The position numbers and the translations under genes are program-made. The notes under the pieces are model-generated. The model ran no database searches, was not told the DNA's origin, and was given only the letters and a program-made list of their open reading frames with translations. 64,000 nucleotides of DNA from Streptomyces sp. TS71-3 (GTDB lineage: Bacteria > Actinomycetota > Actinomycetes > Streptomycetales > Streptomycetaceae): contig NZ_BNEL01000001.1 in the NCBI RefSeq assembly GCF_018327685.1, positions 4,154,001 to 4,218,000 on the forward strand. The letters run 5' to 3'. Below are positions 40,930-49,266 of the stretch, in pieces. How positions within the stretch are numbered: position 1 is the first letter of the stretch; each line of letters starts with the position of its first letter.

Positions 40930-42285
40930 ATGCGTCATTTCGGACACGTTGCCCCCGAGATGCGTGAGCATCTCTTTCACCGGCAACCGTGCCATTTCAC
41001 TGCCGACGCACCGGCCCCCCTTCTGTCCATGGCTCTTGGCGCCACCCTCTACAGCCCCGCCACGCGCCCCAGGCTGGCCGAGGACATCCTGAAGCAGACG
41101 AGGCATGGCGTGATCTCGATGGTCCTCTGCCTGGAGGACTCCATCGACGATGCGGAGGTCGACGCCGCCGAGGAGAACGTGATCCGGCAGCTCATCCAGC
41201 TCTGGGCGCAGGTGGAGGCTGATCACGCGGCGTGGGCCGACGCCGACCGCGGCCGGGTCCCGAGCGCGCTGCGTTCCCGAAACTCCGCCGGCACCGCCGT
41301 GGAGCTCGGCCGCACCGCCGCCGAGGCCCTGGGTACGGGAGCCTCGGCCGCCGGCGTAGCGACCATGCGGGCAACCCATTCCGGGGGTTCCGCCCGCGGA
41401 GCCCCGGACACGGGACTCCCGCTGCTTTTCATCCGCGTCCGCACCCCGTCGCAGATACCCGATCTCGTGGGCCGCCTCGGTCCCGCCGTGCGGCTGCTCT
41501 CCGGTTTCGTGCTGCCCAAATTCACCGAGGAGACCGGAGTCCCCTTTCTGGAAGCGTTGTCGGCCGCGGAGTCCATGAGCGAACACCGCCTCTTCGCCAT
41601 GCCGGTCCTGGAGTCCCCCGAGCTTCTCCATCTGGAGACCCGCACCGAGACCCTGACCGGAATCGCCCGCACCGTCGACAAATACCGTGACCGCGTCCTC
41701 GCCCTCCGGCTCGGCGTCACCGACTTCTGCTCCGCCTACGGCCTGCGCCGCTCGCCCGACATGACCGCCTACGACGTACAGATCGTGGCCGCTGTGATCG
41801 GCGACGTGGTCAACGTCCTCGGTCGCGCCGACGGCACCGGCTTCACCGTCACCGGGCCCGTCTGGGAGTACTTCCGCCTCCAGGAGCGTATGTTCAAGCC
41901 CCAGCTGCGCCAGAGCCCGTTCATCGGCCGTGCGGAACACCTGCGGACCGCCCTCATCGAGCACGACCTGGACGGCCTGCTCCGTGAGGTGGAACTCGAC
42001 CGCGCCAACGGCCTGCTCGGCAAGACCTGTATCCACCCCTCCCACGTACTGCCCGTGCACGCGCTGTCGGTCGTCAGCCACGAGGAGTTCAGCGACGCCC
42101 AGGACATCCTGAGCTCCGGCCCGGACGGCGGCGGCGTCCTGCGGTCGACGTACACCAACAAGATGAACGAGGTGAAGCCGCACCGCGCCTGGGCCGAGCG
42201 CACCGTCCAGCGCGCCGAGGTCTTCGGCGTGGCCAGGGAGAACGTCGGTTTCGTGGAACTGCTCACCGCCGGCCTCGCCGGCTGA
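40930..42285 (+). CDS. HpcH/HpaI aldolase/citrate lyase-like enzyme of the ter operon
   Basis: A 451-residue enzyme with the CitE/HpcH barrel pattern: MALGATLYSPATRP, MVLCLEDSIDD (acidic metal-site motif), LLSGFVLPKFTE, MPVLESPELLH and LALRLGVTDFCSAYG, then GLLGKTCIHPSHVLPVHAL. Members cleave or form C-C bonds of acyl or 2-oxo acid substrates with Mg2+. In ter-associated operons this family occurs with PRTase-TRSP, PELOTA and HAD genes in a predicted biosynthetic pathway of unknown product. First gene of a three-gene operon; 11 bp separate it from the next. Confidence 0.87.
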   Translation: MRHFGHVAPEMREHLFHRQPCHFTADAPAPLLSMALGATLYSPATRPRLAEDILKQTRHGVISMVLCLEDSIDDAEVDAAEENVIRQLIQLWAQVEADHAAWADADRGRVPSALRSRNSAGTAVELGRTAAEALGTGASAAGVATMRATHSGGSARGAPDTGLPLLFIRVRTPSQIPDLVGRLGPAVRLLSGFVLPKFTEETGVPFLEALSAAESMSEHRLFAMPVLESPELLHLETRTETLTGIARTVDKYRDRVLALRLGVTDFCSAYGLRRSPDMTAYDVQIVAAVIGDVVNVLGRADGTGFTVTGPVWEYFRLQERMFKPQLRQSPFIGRAEHLRTALIEHDLDGLLREVELDRANGLLGKTCIHPSHVLPVHALSVVSHEEFSDAQDILSSGPDGGGVLRSTYTNKMNEVKPHRAWAERTVQRAEVFGVARENVGFVELLTAGLAG

Positions 42286-42296
42286 ACACGAGGACT

Positions 42297-45278
42297 GTGA
42301 AGACCGTGGTGTGGTCGGGAACGTGGGTCTCCGAGCGTCTTGGTGTGCGGCTCGTCGGGCTGGATGGTGCGGTCGGGGCGGGCGACGTCGGTGGCCCGGC
42401 CGGTAGCGGAGGTGCGGGCGGATCCGGCGATGAGGAGCGTCCTGGGGGTGCGGACGGCTTCGGCGGCCCGGAGCGCTTGGGTGGCACGGAGGGCTCGGGC
42501 GACACGGAAGGCTCCGGGACCGCCACCGCCCGCCTGAAGGAGTTGCTCGGCCTCGCGGTGCGGCGCAACCCCAAGAGGGCCCACCTGCTCGTCTCCAACG
42601 TGCTGGGCAAGCATGTCCCGCAGGACCCCTCCGTGGTCTGGCGGCACGGCTGCGAACTCGGCGTGCGAGTACGTGCCCTGCTCGGCGACGAGGGCGCCCG
42701 GAGGGCCGTCGTCCTCGGCTACGCGGAGACGGCCACAGGTCTCGGCCACTCCGTCGCCGACGGCCTGGCGCTCGCCCCCTACCTGCACTCCACGCGCCGC
42801 TCCGTACCCGGTGTGCGGAGTGCCGCCGGATTCGAGGAGGCACACTCGCACGCCACCTCGCACCTGCTGCTGCCCGAGGATCCCGCCCTCCTGGCGGGCG
42901 AAGGTCCTCTGGTCCTCGTCGACGACGAGTTCTCCACCGGCAACACCGTCCTCAACACCATCCGCTCCCTGCACCGGCGCTTTCCCCGCACCCGGTACGT
43001 GATCGTCGCCCTTGTCGACATGCGCTCTCCACAGGACCGGGACCTGCTCGCCCGGTTCGCCGCGGAGATCGGAGCGCGGGTGGACGTCGTCGCCGCGGCT
43101 TCCGGGGCCGTGCACCTGCCGGACGGCGTCCTGGAGGCCGGCCGTGCCCTCGTCGCCCGGTACGACTCCGCCCAGGGTGCCGAGGCGCGGCGGGGCGCTG
43201 CCGATCCGGAGTACGCCCGGGCGACGCCGGCGGCGAGCCCGTTGGATGACCCCGACGGCAGCGACGGCAGCGACGGCAGCGACGGCAGCGACCGCCGAGA
43301 CCGCCGGGACGACGAGGCCGGCCGAGACCTCCGAGACCTCCGGGACGGCCGGGACGGCCGAGCGGAAGGGCGGCCCCGTCGAGCCGTCACCCGGGTCGAC
43401 CTGGGCTGGCCCGTCGGTGTACCCGACGGCGGCCGGCACGGCTTCACCCCCGCGCACCGGGAGACTCTGGAAGCCGCTCTGCCAGGGATGGCGAGGCGCC
43501 TTGCCGAGGCCCTGACCGGATCGTCCGCGACCTCCGCCCCGGCACGGACCTCTGGTCCCGTGCGGGAGGCTCGCTCTGTGCCCCGAGGCGGGCCCGTCCC
43601 GCAACCGCAGGGGTCTGTGTCGTTGAGGGCGGCCGCGGGTGAGGCTGCGGGCGCGGGCGCACCGGATCGCCCCCGCGTCCTCGTCCTCGGTTCCGAGGAG
43701 CTGATGTACGCCCCGCTCAGGCTGGCCACCGCTCTTCAGGAGCACATCGCCCTCCAGGAGCGCCTGGACGCGGACATCCGATTCTCGACGACCACCCGCT
43801 CGCCGGTCCTGGCGGTCGACGACCCGGGCTACGCCATCCGCAGCAGGCTTGTCTTCCCCGCCCATGACCGGCCGGACGACGGACCAGGGCAGCGGTACGC
43901 CTACAACGTGGCGGGTGCCGGATTCGACGCCATCGTGGCCATCGTGGACTCGGCTGCCGACACGCCTGCCCTGCATGCCCCTGGTGGACTGCTGGACCAA
44001 CTCTCCGACCACACCTGCCGGGCCCTTCTGGCCGTCGTGCCCTCCTACGCTCCCGCCCCTCCGCATGCACGCAGGGCAGCCGGGGCGTCTCCACTGCCCG
44101 AGCCACTTCGCGGCCCCCGGTTCTCGTCTTACGCCCCGGACGAGGTGGGGTGGCTTCTGCAGGACCTCTCGGACGCGGAACTGGAAGCCCCGACGGAGGA
44201 GCGCGAGGAGGCCATACAGAACGGCGGCGCCCACTACGCGGAGTCGCTGCCCGTTGAGTACCAGCCCAGCGCCGAATACCGGCAGTTGTTTCACACGGCG
44301 CTCGACGCGTCGGCCGCCCGTATCGCGGAGGCGGTCGGAACCGTCACCGAGACCGTGCTCGCCGAACTTCCGCTGCGGGCAGGCGCACGAGGAACGCGCC
44401 CGAATCGCCCCGTGCTGGTGTCGCTGGCACGCGCCGGCACCCCCGTCGGAATCCTGATGCGCCGCTGGGCCCAGCAACGGCACGGCCTCGACCTGCCGCA
44501 CTATGCCGTCTCCATCGTGCGCGGCCGCGGCATCGATACCAACGCTCTGCGCTGGCTCGCCGCCCACCACGACCCGTCCGCCGTGGTCTTCGTGGACGGG
44601 TGGACCGGCAAGGGTGCCATCACCCGCGAACTCGCCCAAGCTCTCGACGAGTTCACGGCAAGCGACGGGATCGCCTTCCACCCGGAGGTCGCCGTGCTCG
44701 CCGACCCCGGCTCCTGCGTCCGTACGTATGGCACGCGCGCGGATTTCCTGATCCCCTCGGCCTGTCTGAACTCGACCGTCTCCGGTCTGGTGTCGCGCAC
44801 CGTGCTCCGCGCCGACCTCGTGGGGCCCGGCGACTTCCACGGTGCGAAGTTCTATCGCGAACTGTCCTCGGCCGATGTCTCCGGCGAGTTCCTGGACGCG
44901 GTCTCGGCGTGCTTCACCGAGGTCGGTGACGCCGTGGACGTGCAGGTCAAACGGATGCTGTCCACTGAGCGCGCCCTCACCTGGGAGGGCTGGACCACCG
45001 TGGAGCAGATCAGCAGGGCGTACGGAATACATGATGTGAACCTCGTCAAACCGGGGGTTGGTGAGACAACCCGAGTACTTCTGCGCCGGGTGCCCTGGAA
45101 AGTCCTGGCCCGTCGTGGGGCCGGCGCCGACCTCGACCACATTCGGCTGCTCGCCGAGCAGCGGAACGTCCCGGTCGAGGAAGTGGACGATCTTCCCTAC
45201 AGCTGTGTCGGGCTGATCCACCCCCACTTCACCCGCGGTGCCACCGGCGCCGACGGCCGACGGGTGGTGGCGTCATGA
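42297..45278 (+). CDS. PRTase-TRSP / PRTase-PELOTA fusion protein of the ter biosynthetic operon
   Basis: A 993-residue multidomain protein. Order: a Gly/Ala-rich segment; phosphoribosyltransferase domain 1 (about 70-300) with the PRPP loop LVLVDDEFSTGNTVLN (205-219); a disordered linker with (GSD)4 at 321-332; the TRSP domain, carrying its eponymous T500-R-S-P503 in FSTTTRSPV; a second phosphoribosyltransferase domain (about 615-850; SLARAGTPVGILMRRW, VVFVDGWTGKGAIT at 763-776, the StiP/PRTase_1 type); and a C-terminal PELOTA RNA-binding-like domain (about 895-985). These halves are usually described as separate genes in ter operons. Inferred role: synthesis of a ribosylated metabolite. GTG start; ATGA overlap with the HAD gene. 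Confidence 0.85.
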   Translation: MKTVVWSGTWVSERLGVRLVGLDGAVGAGDVGGPAGSGGAGGSGDEERPGGADGFGGPERLGGTEGSGDTEGSGTATARLKELLGLAVRRNPKRAHLLVSNVLGKHVPQDPSVVWRHGCELGVRVRALLGDEGARRAVVLGYAETATGLGHSVADGLALAPYLHSTRRSVPGVRSAAGFEEAHSHATSHLLLPEDPALLAGEGPLVLVDDEFSTGNTVLNTIRSLHRRFPRTRYVIVALVDMRSPQDRDLLARFAAEIGARVDVVAAASGAVHLPDGVLEAGRALVARYDSAQGAEARRGAADPEYARATPAASPLDDPDGSDGSDGSDGSDRRDRRDDEAGRDLRDLRDGRDGRAEGRPRRAVTRVDLGWPVGVPDGGRHGFTPAHRETLEAALPGMARRLAEALTGSSATSAPARTSGPVREARSVPRGGPVPQPQGSVSLRAAAGEAAGAGAPDRPRVLVLGSEELMYAPLRLATALQEHIALQERLDADIRFSTTTRSPVLAVDDPGYAIRSRLVFPAHDRPDDGPGQRYAYNVAGAGFDAIVAIVDSAADTPALHAPGGLLDQLSDHTCRALLAVVPSYAPAPPHARRAAGASPLPEPLRGPRFSSYAPDEVGWLLQDLSDAELEAPTEEREEAIQNGGAHYAESLPVEYQPSAEYRQLFHTALDASAARIAEAVGTVTETVLAELPLRAGARGTRPNRPVLVSLARAGTPVGILMRRWAQQRHGLDLPHYAVSIVRGRGIDTNALRWLAAHHDPSAVVFVDGWTGKGAITRELAQALDEFTASDGIAFHPEVAVLADPGSCVRTYGTRADFLIPSACLNSTVSGLVSRTVLRADLVGPGDFHGAKFYRELSSADVSGEFLDAVSACFTEVGDAVDVQVKRMLSTERALTWEGWTTVEQISRAYGIHDVNLVKPGVGETTRVLLRRVPWKVLARRGAGADLDHIRLLAEQRNVPVEEVDDLPYSCVGLIHPHFTRGATGADGRRVVAS

Positions 45279-46171
45279 CAGCGGACGGCCAGTCCTCCGG
45301 GCGCACCGTCGTCGCCAGTGATCTGGACCGGACGCTCATCTACTCCGCACCCGCGTTGGGCCTGCGCATGCCCGACACAGAGGCGCCACGGCTCCTCTGT
45401 GTCGAGACCTACGAGGGCCTGCCGCTTTCGTACATGACGGAGGCGGCCGCCGCCCTGCTCGAAGAACTCCACCGGACCTCGGTGTTCGTCCCCACCACGA
45501 CCCGCAGTCGCGCGCAGTACTCCCGTATCCACCTGCCTGGACCGCCCCCGGCGTTCGCGATCTGCGCCAACGGCGGTCATCTGCTCGTCGACGGTGTGCC
45601 GGACCCTGCATGGCACCGGCAGGTCGCCGCACGGGTCGCAGCGGAGTCCGCGCCGCTGGAAGAGGTCTGCTCCTATATGCACGCCACCGCGGACCCGGCG
45701 TGGGTGATCAAGGAACGGGTCGCTGAGGACCTCTTCGCTTACCTGGTCGTGGAGCGCTCGTTGCTGCCCGACCAGTGGGTGAAGGAGCTGTCCGGCTGGG
45801 CCGAGTCGCGTGGCTGGACGGTGTCCCTGCAAGGTCGCAAGATCTATGCCGTGCCGAAGCCTCTGACCAAGAGCGCCGCCGTGCGGGAGGTCGCTCGCAG
45901 GACCGGAGCCGATCTCGTCCTCGCCGCAGGTGACTCGCTTCTTGACGCAGACCTGCTGCTCGCGGCGGACCTGGCCTGGCGGCCCGGTCACGGTGAGCTG
46001 GCGGAGACCGGGTGGAGCGCCCCGCGGCTCACCGCTCTTGCAGAGACAGGGGTCGAGGCGGGGGAGGAGATCCTTCGGCAACTCGCCCGTACCTCTCGCC
46101 CGCGGCGCGTTTCGAGCGCCGGCGAGCGCCCGGTCAGCCCGCATGTGGACCCGCTCGGCAGGTCCGTGTGA
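45275..46171 (+). CDS. HAD-superfamily phosphatase of the ter operon
   Basis: A 298-residue Cof-like HAD hydrolase: motif I VVASDLDRTLIYS (nucleophile D16, acid/base D18), motif II VPTTTRS, a Lys motif in KPLTKSAAVREVA, and motif III/IV AAGDSLLDADLLLAADLAWRP. The start overlaps the fusion gene's stop (ATGA), indicating coupled translation. HAD phosphatases are regular members of the ter-associated PRTase/HpcH module, where they are predicted to remove a phosphate from the ribosylated product. It is the last gene of the operon. Confidence 0.88.
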   Translation: MTADGQSSGRTVVASDLDRTLIYSAPALGLRMPDTEAPRLLCVETYEGLPLSYMTEAAAALLEELHRTSVFVPTTTRSRAQYSRIHLPGPPPAFAICANGGHLLVDGVPDPAWHRQVAARVAAESAPLEEVCSYMHATADPAWVIKERVAEDLFAYLVVERSLLPDQWVKELSGWAESRGWTVSLQGRKIYAVPKPLTKSAAVREVARRTGADLVLAAGDSLLDADLLLAADLAWRPGHGELAETGWSAPRLTALAETGVEAGEEILRQLARTSRPRRVSSAGERPVSPHVDPLGRSV

Positions 46172-46287
46172 CGTCTTGATCCGCTGTGGTGCGCTGCTCT
46201 CGATCATGCCGACAACGCTAGAAGCCGGACACCGGTGACACATTGTGGTCGACCGCATGGTTTCGGTGGTGTGCACCGCATCCGAGA

Positions 46288-46305
46288 ATTGCGGTTTACC
46301 GCAAT
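46288..46305. promoter_or_regulatory. Perfect 8-2-8 palindrome upstream of the two-component operon
   Basis: ATTGCGGT-TT-ACCGCAAT. Its right edge is 22 bp before the -10 box TAATGT (46328-46333), so it covers about -53 to -36 from a start at the GTG (46342), the position for an activator touching RNA polymerase at the -35 region. No good -35 hexamer is present. A LuxR-type response regulator (the one encoded here) is the obvious candidate binder (inference). Confidence 0.65.
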
Positions 46306-46341
46306 GTGCCGGCCCTCGTGGCCTGGCTAATGTGACGGACT

Positions 46342-47484
46342 GTGAAAACAGCAGCACGCCGCGGGCTGAGACTCGCCATCGGAATCGCACTCGGCGCCAT
46401 CACGGGAGTCGTCGAGATGGCCTTCACACTGCTGACCGGAGTGGTCCTGCTTCCCGTGCAGGCCTGGCCGCGCGGTTTCCGCGCGGTGCTTCGGCCGGTG
46501 GGGTCGGCCGGCCGCTGGCTCGCCGAGCGCGAGCGGCACCGGCTCTCCGCGTGCCTGCGGATAACGTGCTCGCCCGCGTACACCGACGAGCGCGCGCTCA
46601 CCTACATCGCAGTGCGCTGGCCGTTGGGTCTGCTCGGCGGTCTGGTGCTCCTGTGCGCACTCATAGGCGCAGCGTATGTGTTGTTCTTACTCGTCGGCTC
46701 CATGGTGGCCGACGTGCACCATCCTGCAGACGTGGTCATGGCCGGCTCGGCGGGTCTCCTGCTCCTCTTCCTGTCCGTCCAGGGTGCGGTCGGCGTCCGT
46801 GCGCTGGAGGGAAGAGTGGCTCGGCGGTTCCTCGGCCCCAGCCAACAGGAGCAGCTCAGGCGCCGTATCGATCAGCTCTTCAGCAGTCGCGCCGGGATCG
46901 TCGAAGCGGTGCATGACGAGCGGCGCCGCATCGAAAGAGACCTGCATGACGGAGTGCAGCAGAGGCTGGTCGCCTTGGGAATGCTGCTCGGCCGGGCGCT
47001 GCGCAGCCAGGACCGGCACCACATAGACGAGCTGTTGAGCCAGGCGCACCGCGAGAGCCAGCAGGCGCTCACCGACCTGCGTGAGGTGGCGTGGCGGGTT
47101 TATCCGACGGCTCTGGACCAGGGAGGACTCAAGGCAGCGGTGGAAACGGTGGCGGAGCGGTCGGCTGTGCCCGTGAGCCTGGAATTCGGCATCGCCGAAG
47201 AACCACGCGGGCCGATCGCGGCGGTTGCCTACTTCGTGGTGTCGGAGGCCATCACCAATACGGTGAAACACACCCAGGCCACCCGGATAAGAGTGATGAT
47301 CGAAGACAAGGAGGACGGTTCCCTGAGGGTGTCCGTTGAGGACGACGGCGCGGGGGGAGCCGATCCCGGTGGAAGCGGGCTCATCGGCCTGGCACGGAGG
47401 GTGGCCGCGCTCGACGGACGCCTCGAGGTGCACAGCCCGGCAGGAGGGCCGACGGTGATCACGGCGGAGTTGCCATGCGACTGA
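46342..47484 (+). CDS. Sensor histidine kinase (HisKA_3 type), TTA-containing
   Basis: A 380-residue membrane kinase. It has two pairs of hydrophobic segments (about 9-40 and 92-150), a coiled linker, phosphoacceptor H202 in RRRIERDLHDGVQQRLVAL, and a HATPase_c domain with SEAITNTVKHTQATRI (N box) and DDGAGGADPGGSGLIGLARRVAALDG (G boxes). Residue 116 (Leu) is coded by TTA at 46687-46689, which makes translation depend on the bldA tRNA in Streptomyces. Its GTG is 8 nt after a TAATGT box (leaderless). It overlaps the response-regulator gene by 10 bp. Confidence 0.92.
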   Translation: MKTAARRGLRLAIGIALGAITGVVEMAFTLLTGVVLLPVQAWPRGFRAVLRPVGSAGRWLAERERHRLSACLRITCSPAYTDERALTYIAVRWPLGLLGGLVLLCALIGAAYVLFLLVGSMVADVHHPADVVMAGSAGLLLLFLSVQGAVGVRALEGRVARRFLGPSQQEQLRRRIDQLFSSRAGIVEAVHDERRRIERDLHDGVQQRLVALGMLLGRALRSQDRHHIDELLSQAHRESQQALTDLREVAWRVYPTALDQGGLKAAVETVAERSAVPVSLEFGIAEEPRGPIAAVAYFVVSEAITNTVKHTQATRIRVMIEDKEDGSLRVSVEDDGAGGADPGGSGLIGLARRVAALDGRLEVHSPAGGPTVITAELPCD

Positions 47485-48122
47485 TGCTGGCAGAGGACTC
47501 CACTCTGCTCCGGGAGGGGCTGCTCCGGTTGCTGGCCGAAGAGGGCCATGAGGTTCTTGCTTCGGTCGGCGATGCGGAACAACTACTGAAAGCGGTCGCC
47601 GAGCGCCAACCGGACGTTGTCGTGGCCGATGTGCGCATGCCGCCGACGCACACCGACGAGGGCCTCAGAGCGGCCCTGGAGATTCGGCGGCGATGGCCGG
47701 CCGTGGGTGTCCTGGTGCTGTCGCAGTATGTCGAGAAACGATATGCGACGGAGCTGCTCACGGGGGAGTCGGAGGGAGTGGGATACCTGCTGAAGGACCG
47801 GGTCGTGCAGGTCGATGAGTTCCTAGACGCCCTGGAGAGGGTGGGGCAGGGACAGGCGGCGTTCGATTCGGAAGTGGTGCGGCAACTCCTGGGACGCAGC
47901 CCGCACAAGGATTCCCTGGACCGTTTGACCGACCGGGAGCGAGAGGTTCTGGCCGAGATGGCCCAGGGCCATACCAACGCCGCGATCGCGGGTCGGCTGC
48001 ACATCTCTCTCAGCGCCGTCGAGAAGCACGTCAACGCCATCTTCGACAAACTCGAACTGTCCGGGGGCATGGGGTACTCCCGCCGAGTCGTCGCCGTGCT
48101 GCGCTATCTCGGCACGGAATAA
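47475..48122 (+). CDS. LuxR/NarL-family response regulator
   Basis: A 215-residue regulator paired with the kinase. The receiver has acidic residues E7/D8, phosphoacceptor D52 in VVVADVRMPP, and K in LLKDRV (about 105); the C-terminal GerE helix-turn-helix is LTDREREVLAEMAQGHTNAAIAGRLHISLSAVEKHVNAIFDKL (about 153-195). The ATG lies within the kinase gene's end, so the two are translated together. It probably controls its own operon through the palindrome at 46288-46305 and so also the methyltransferase downstream. Confidence 0.94.
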   Translation: MRLMLAEDSTLLREGLLRLLAEEGHEVLASVGDAEQLLKAVAERQPDVVVADVRMPPTHTDEGLRAALEIRRRWPAVGVLVLSQYVEKRYATELLTGESEGVGYLLKDRVVQVDEFLDALERVGQGQAAFDSEVVRQLLGRSPHKDSLDRLTDREREVLAEMAQGHTNAAIAGRLHISLSAVEKHVNAIFDKLELSGGMGYSRRVVAVLRYLGTE

Positions 48123-48131
48123 GGAGGACAC

Positions 48132-48791
48132 ATGACGAGGAACAACACCACTCAGCTGACCGAGGAGCTGTACTCCTACATGCTGGGGCACAATCCGCCG
48201 CTGGACCCGGTGCAGCGCATGCTCGTGGACGTCACGCACACGGAGCTTCCCCTCGAGGCGGGCAAGCAGGTGGCGCAGGAGCAGGGCCCACTCCTCGCGT
48301 TTCTGGTACGCCTGACGGGAGCACGCAAGGTCGTCGAGGTAGGGACGTTCACCGGACTCTCCGCACTCTCCATGGCGCAGGCGCTGCCAGCGGATGGCAC
48401 CCTGCTGACCTGCGACATCTCAGAGGAGTGGACCGAGCACGCCCGGACAGCCTGGGCGAAGGCAGGAGTGGCGGACCGCGTCGAGCTGCGTATCGGTGAT
48501 GCGCGGGAGACCCTGGCGAGTCTTCCGGAGGAGCCGGCCTTCGACATGGCGTTCATCGATGCCGACAAGGTCAACTACATCGCGTACTGGGAGGCACTGA
48601 TACCCCGGATGCGCCAGGGAGGGCTCCTGGTTGTGGACAACGTCTTCTTCCACGGCGGCGTCACCGACCCCGAGGCCACCGGGAGCGCCGCGGCGATCAA
48701 GGAGTTCAACGATCACGTGGACCGGGACCAGCGAGTGGAAGCGGTGATGGTGGCCGTGGCAGACGGTCTGACCCTCGCCCGAAAGAAGTAG
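48132..48791 (+). CDS. SAM-dependent O-methyltransferase, caffeoyl-CoA type
   Basis: A 219-residue class I methyltransferase: SAM-binding motif I VVEVGTFTGLSALSMAQALP, the acidic motif LLTCDISEEW, and metal-site segments FIDADKVNYIAYWEALIPRMRQGGLLVVDNVFFHGGV (Asp/Asn ligands of Mg2+). The family methylates catechol-like hydroxyls. AAGGAGG is 5 nt before the ATG, only 9 bp after the response regulator, so it is cotranscribed with the two-component system: an unusual direct link between signalling and a methylation enzyme. The target molecule is unknown. Confidence 0.92.
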   Translation: MTRNNTTQLTEELYSYMLGHNPPLDPVQRMLVDVTHTELPLEAGKQVAQEQGPLLAFLVRLTGARKVVEVGTFTGLSALSMAQALPADGTLLTCDISEEWTEHARTAWAKAGVADRVELRIGDARETLASLPEEPAFDMAFIDADKVNYIAYWEALIPRMRQGGLLVVDNVFFHGGVTDPEATGSAAAIKEFNDHVDRDQRVEAVMVAVADGLTLARKK

Positions 48792-48821
48792 CGTCATCCG
48801 GAGAGGAGAACGGGTTGCGGC

Positions 48822-49040
48822 TCAGCTGCAGCAGCCTCCACCGCAGCAACCGCCGCCCCCGCCTCCACCAGTCGCGCCGCGTGTGGCGGTGGCCGTGCCG
48901 CCGACAGCGACGGTCGACAGCAGCTTCACCGTGTCGTCGTGGCCGGCCGGGCACGTGGCGGGGGCAGAGGACTCAGCCATCGGACGGTTCAGCTCAAAGG
49001 TGTCGCCGCAGCTACGGCAGCGGTACTCATAGCGAGGCAT
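48822..49040 (-). CDS. FmdB-family zinc-ribbon protein with Gly/Cys tail
   Basis: A 72-residue protein. The N-terminus PRYEYRCRSCGDTFELNRPM and a second pair in TCPAGHDD form a zinc ribbon of the FmdB/CxxC_CxxC_SSSS regulatory-protein family. The C-terminus is a low-complexity GGGGGGGCCGGGCCS tail with four cysteines, which could bind metal or be a target of thiol modification. The start at 49040 is 6 nt after TAACCT on the minus strand (leaderless). It is convergent with the methyltransferase gene, with only 30 bp between stops. Function unknown. Confidence 0.82.
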   Translation of the reverse strand: MPRYEYRCRSCGDTFELNRPMAESSAPATCPAGHDDTVKLLSTVAVGGTATATRGATGGGGGGGCCGGGCCS

Positions 49041-49266
49041 GAGCACAGGTTAACCGGCGAGAGGGGAGCGTGGCAGAGCACCTCGCGGAAACCTGTCCGC
49101 GCACGGAAGCGTTCTCGGGCGGATGGGTGCCGGCGGGGTCAGAGATACAGGCCGGCGCGTCGTCTGACCCGCAGGGGACACGGTCAGCGCTCCGAGGTCC
49201 ATGTTTGGCCCCGGGGTGCCCGCGGAGCCTGACCGCACATCGGGCAGTCGCCGGGGGCGCAGCGGG

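Noticed and set aside
41769..45227. Very long minus-strand frame opposite the PRTase fusion
   Set aside because: Composition is that of a shadow frame; the plus-strand product has clear PRTase, TRSP and HAD-operon context.
42297..45278. The 993-residue fusion as two genes joined by a frameshift error
   Set aside because: The frame is continuous with normal codon bias through the junction (about residues 560-615), there is no internal start with a good ribosome site, and the domain order is sensible. Resequencing would settle it.
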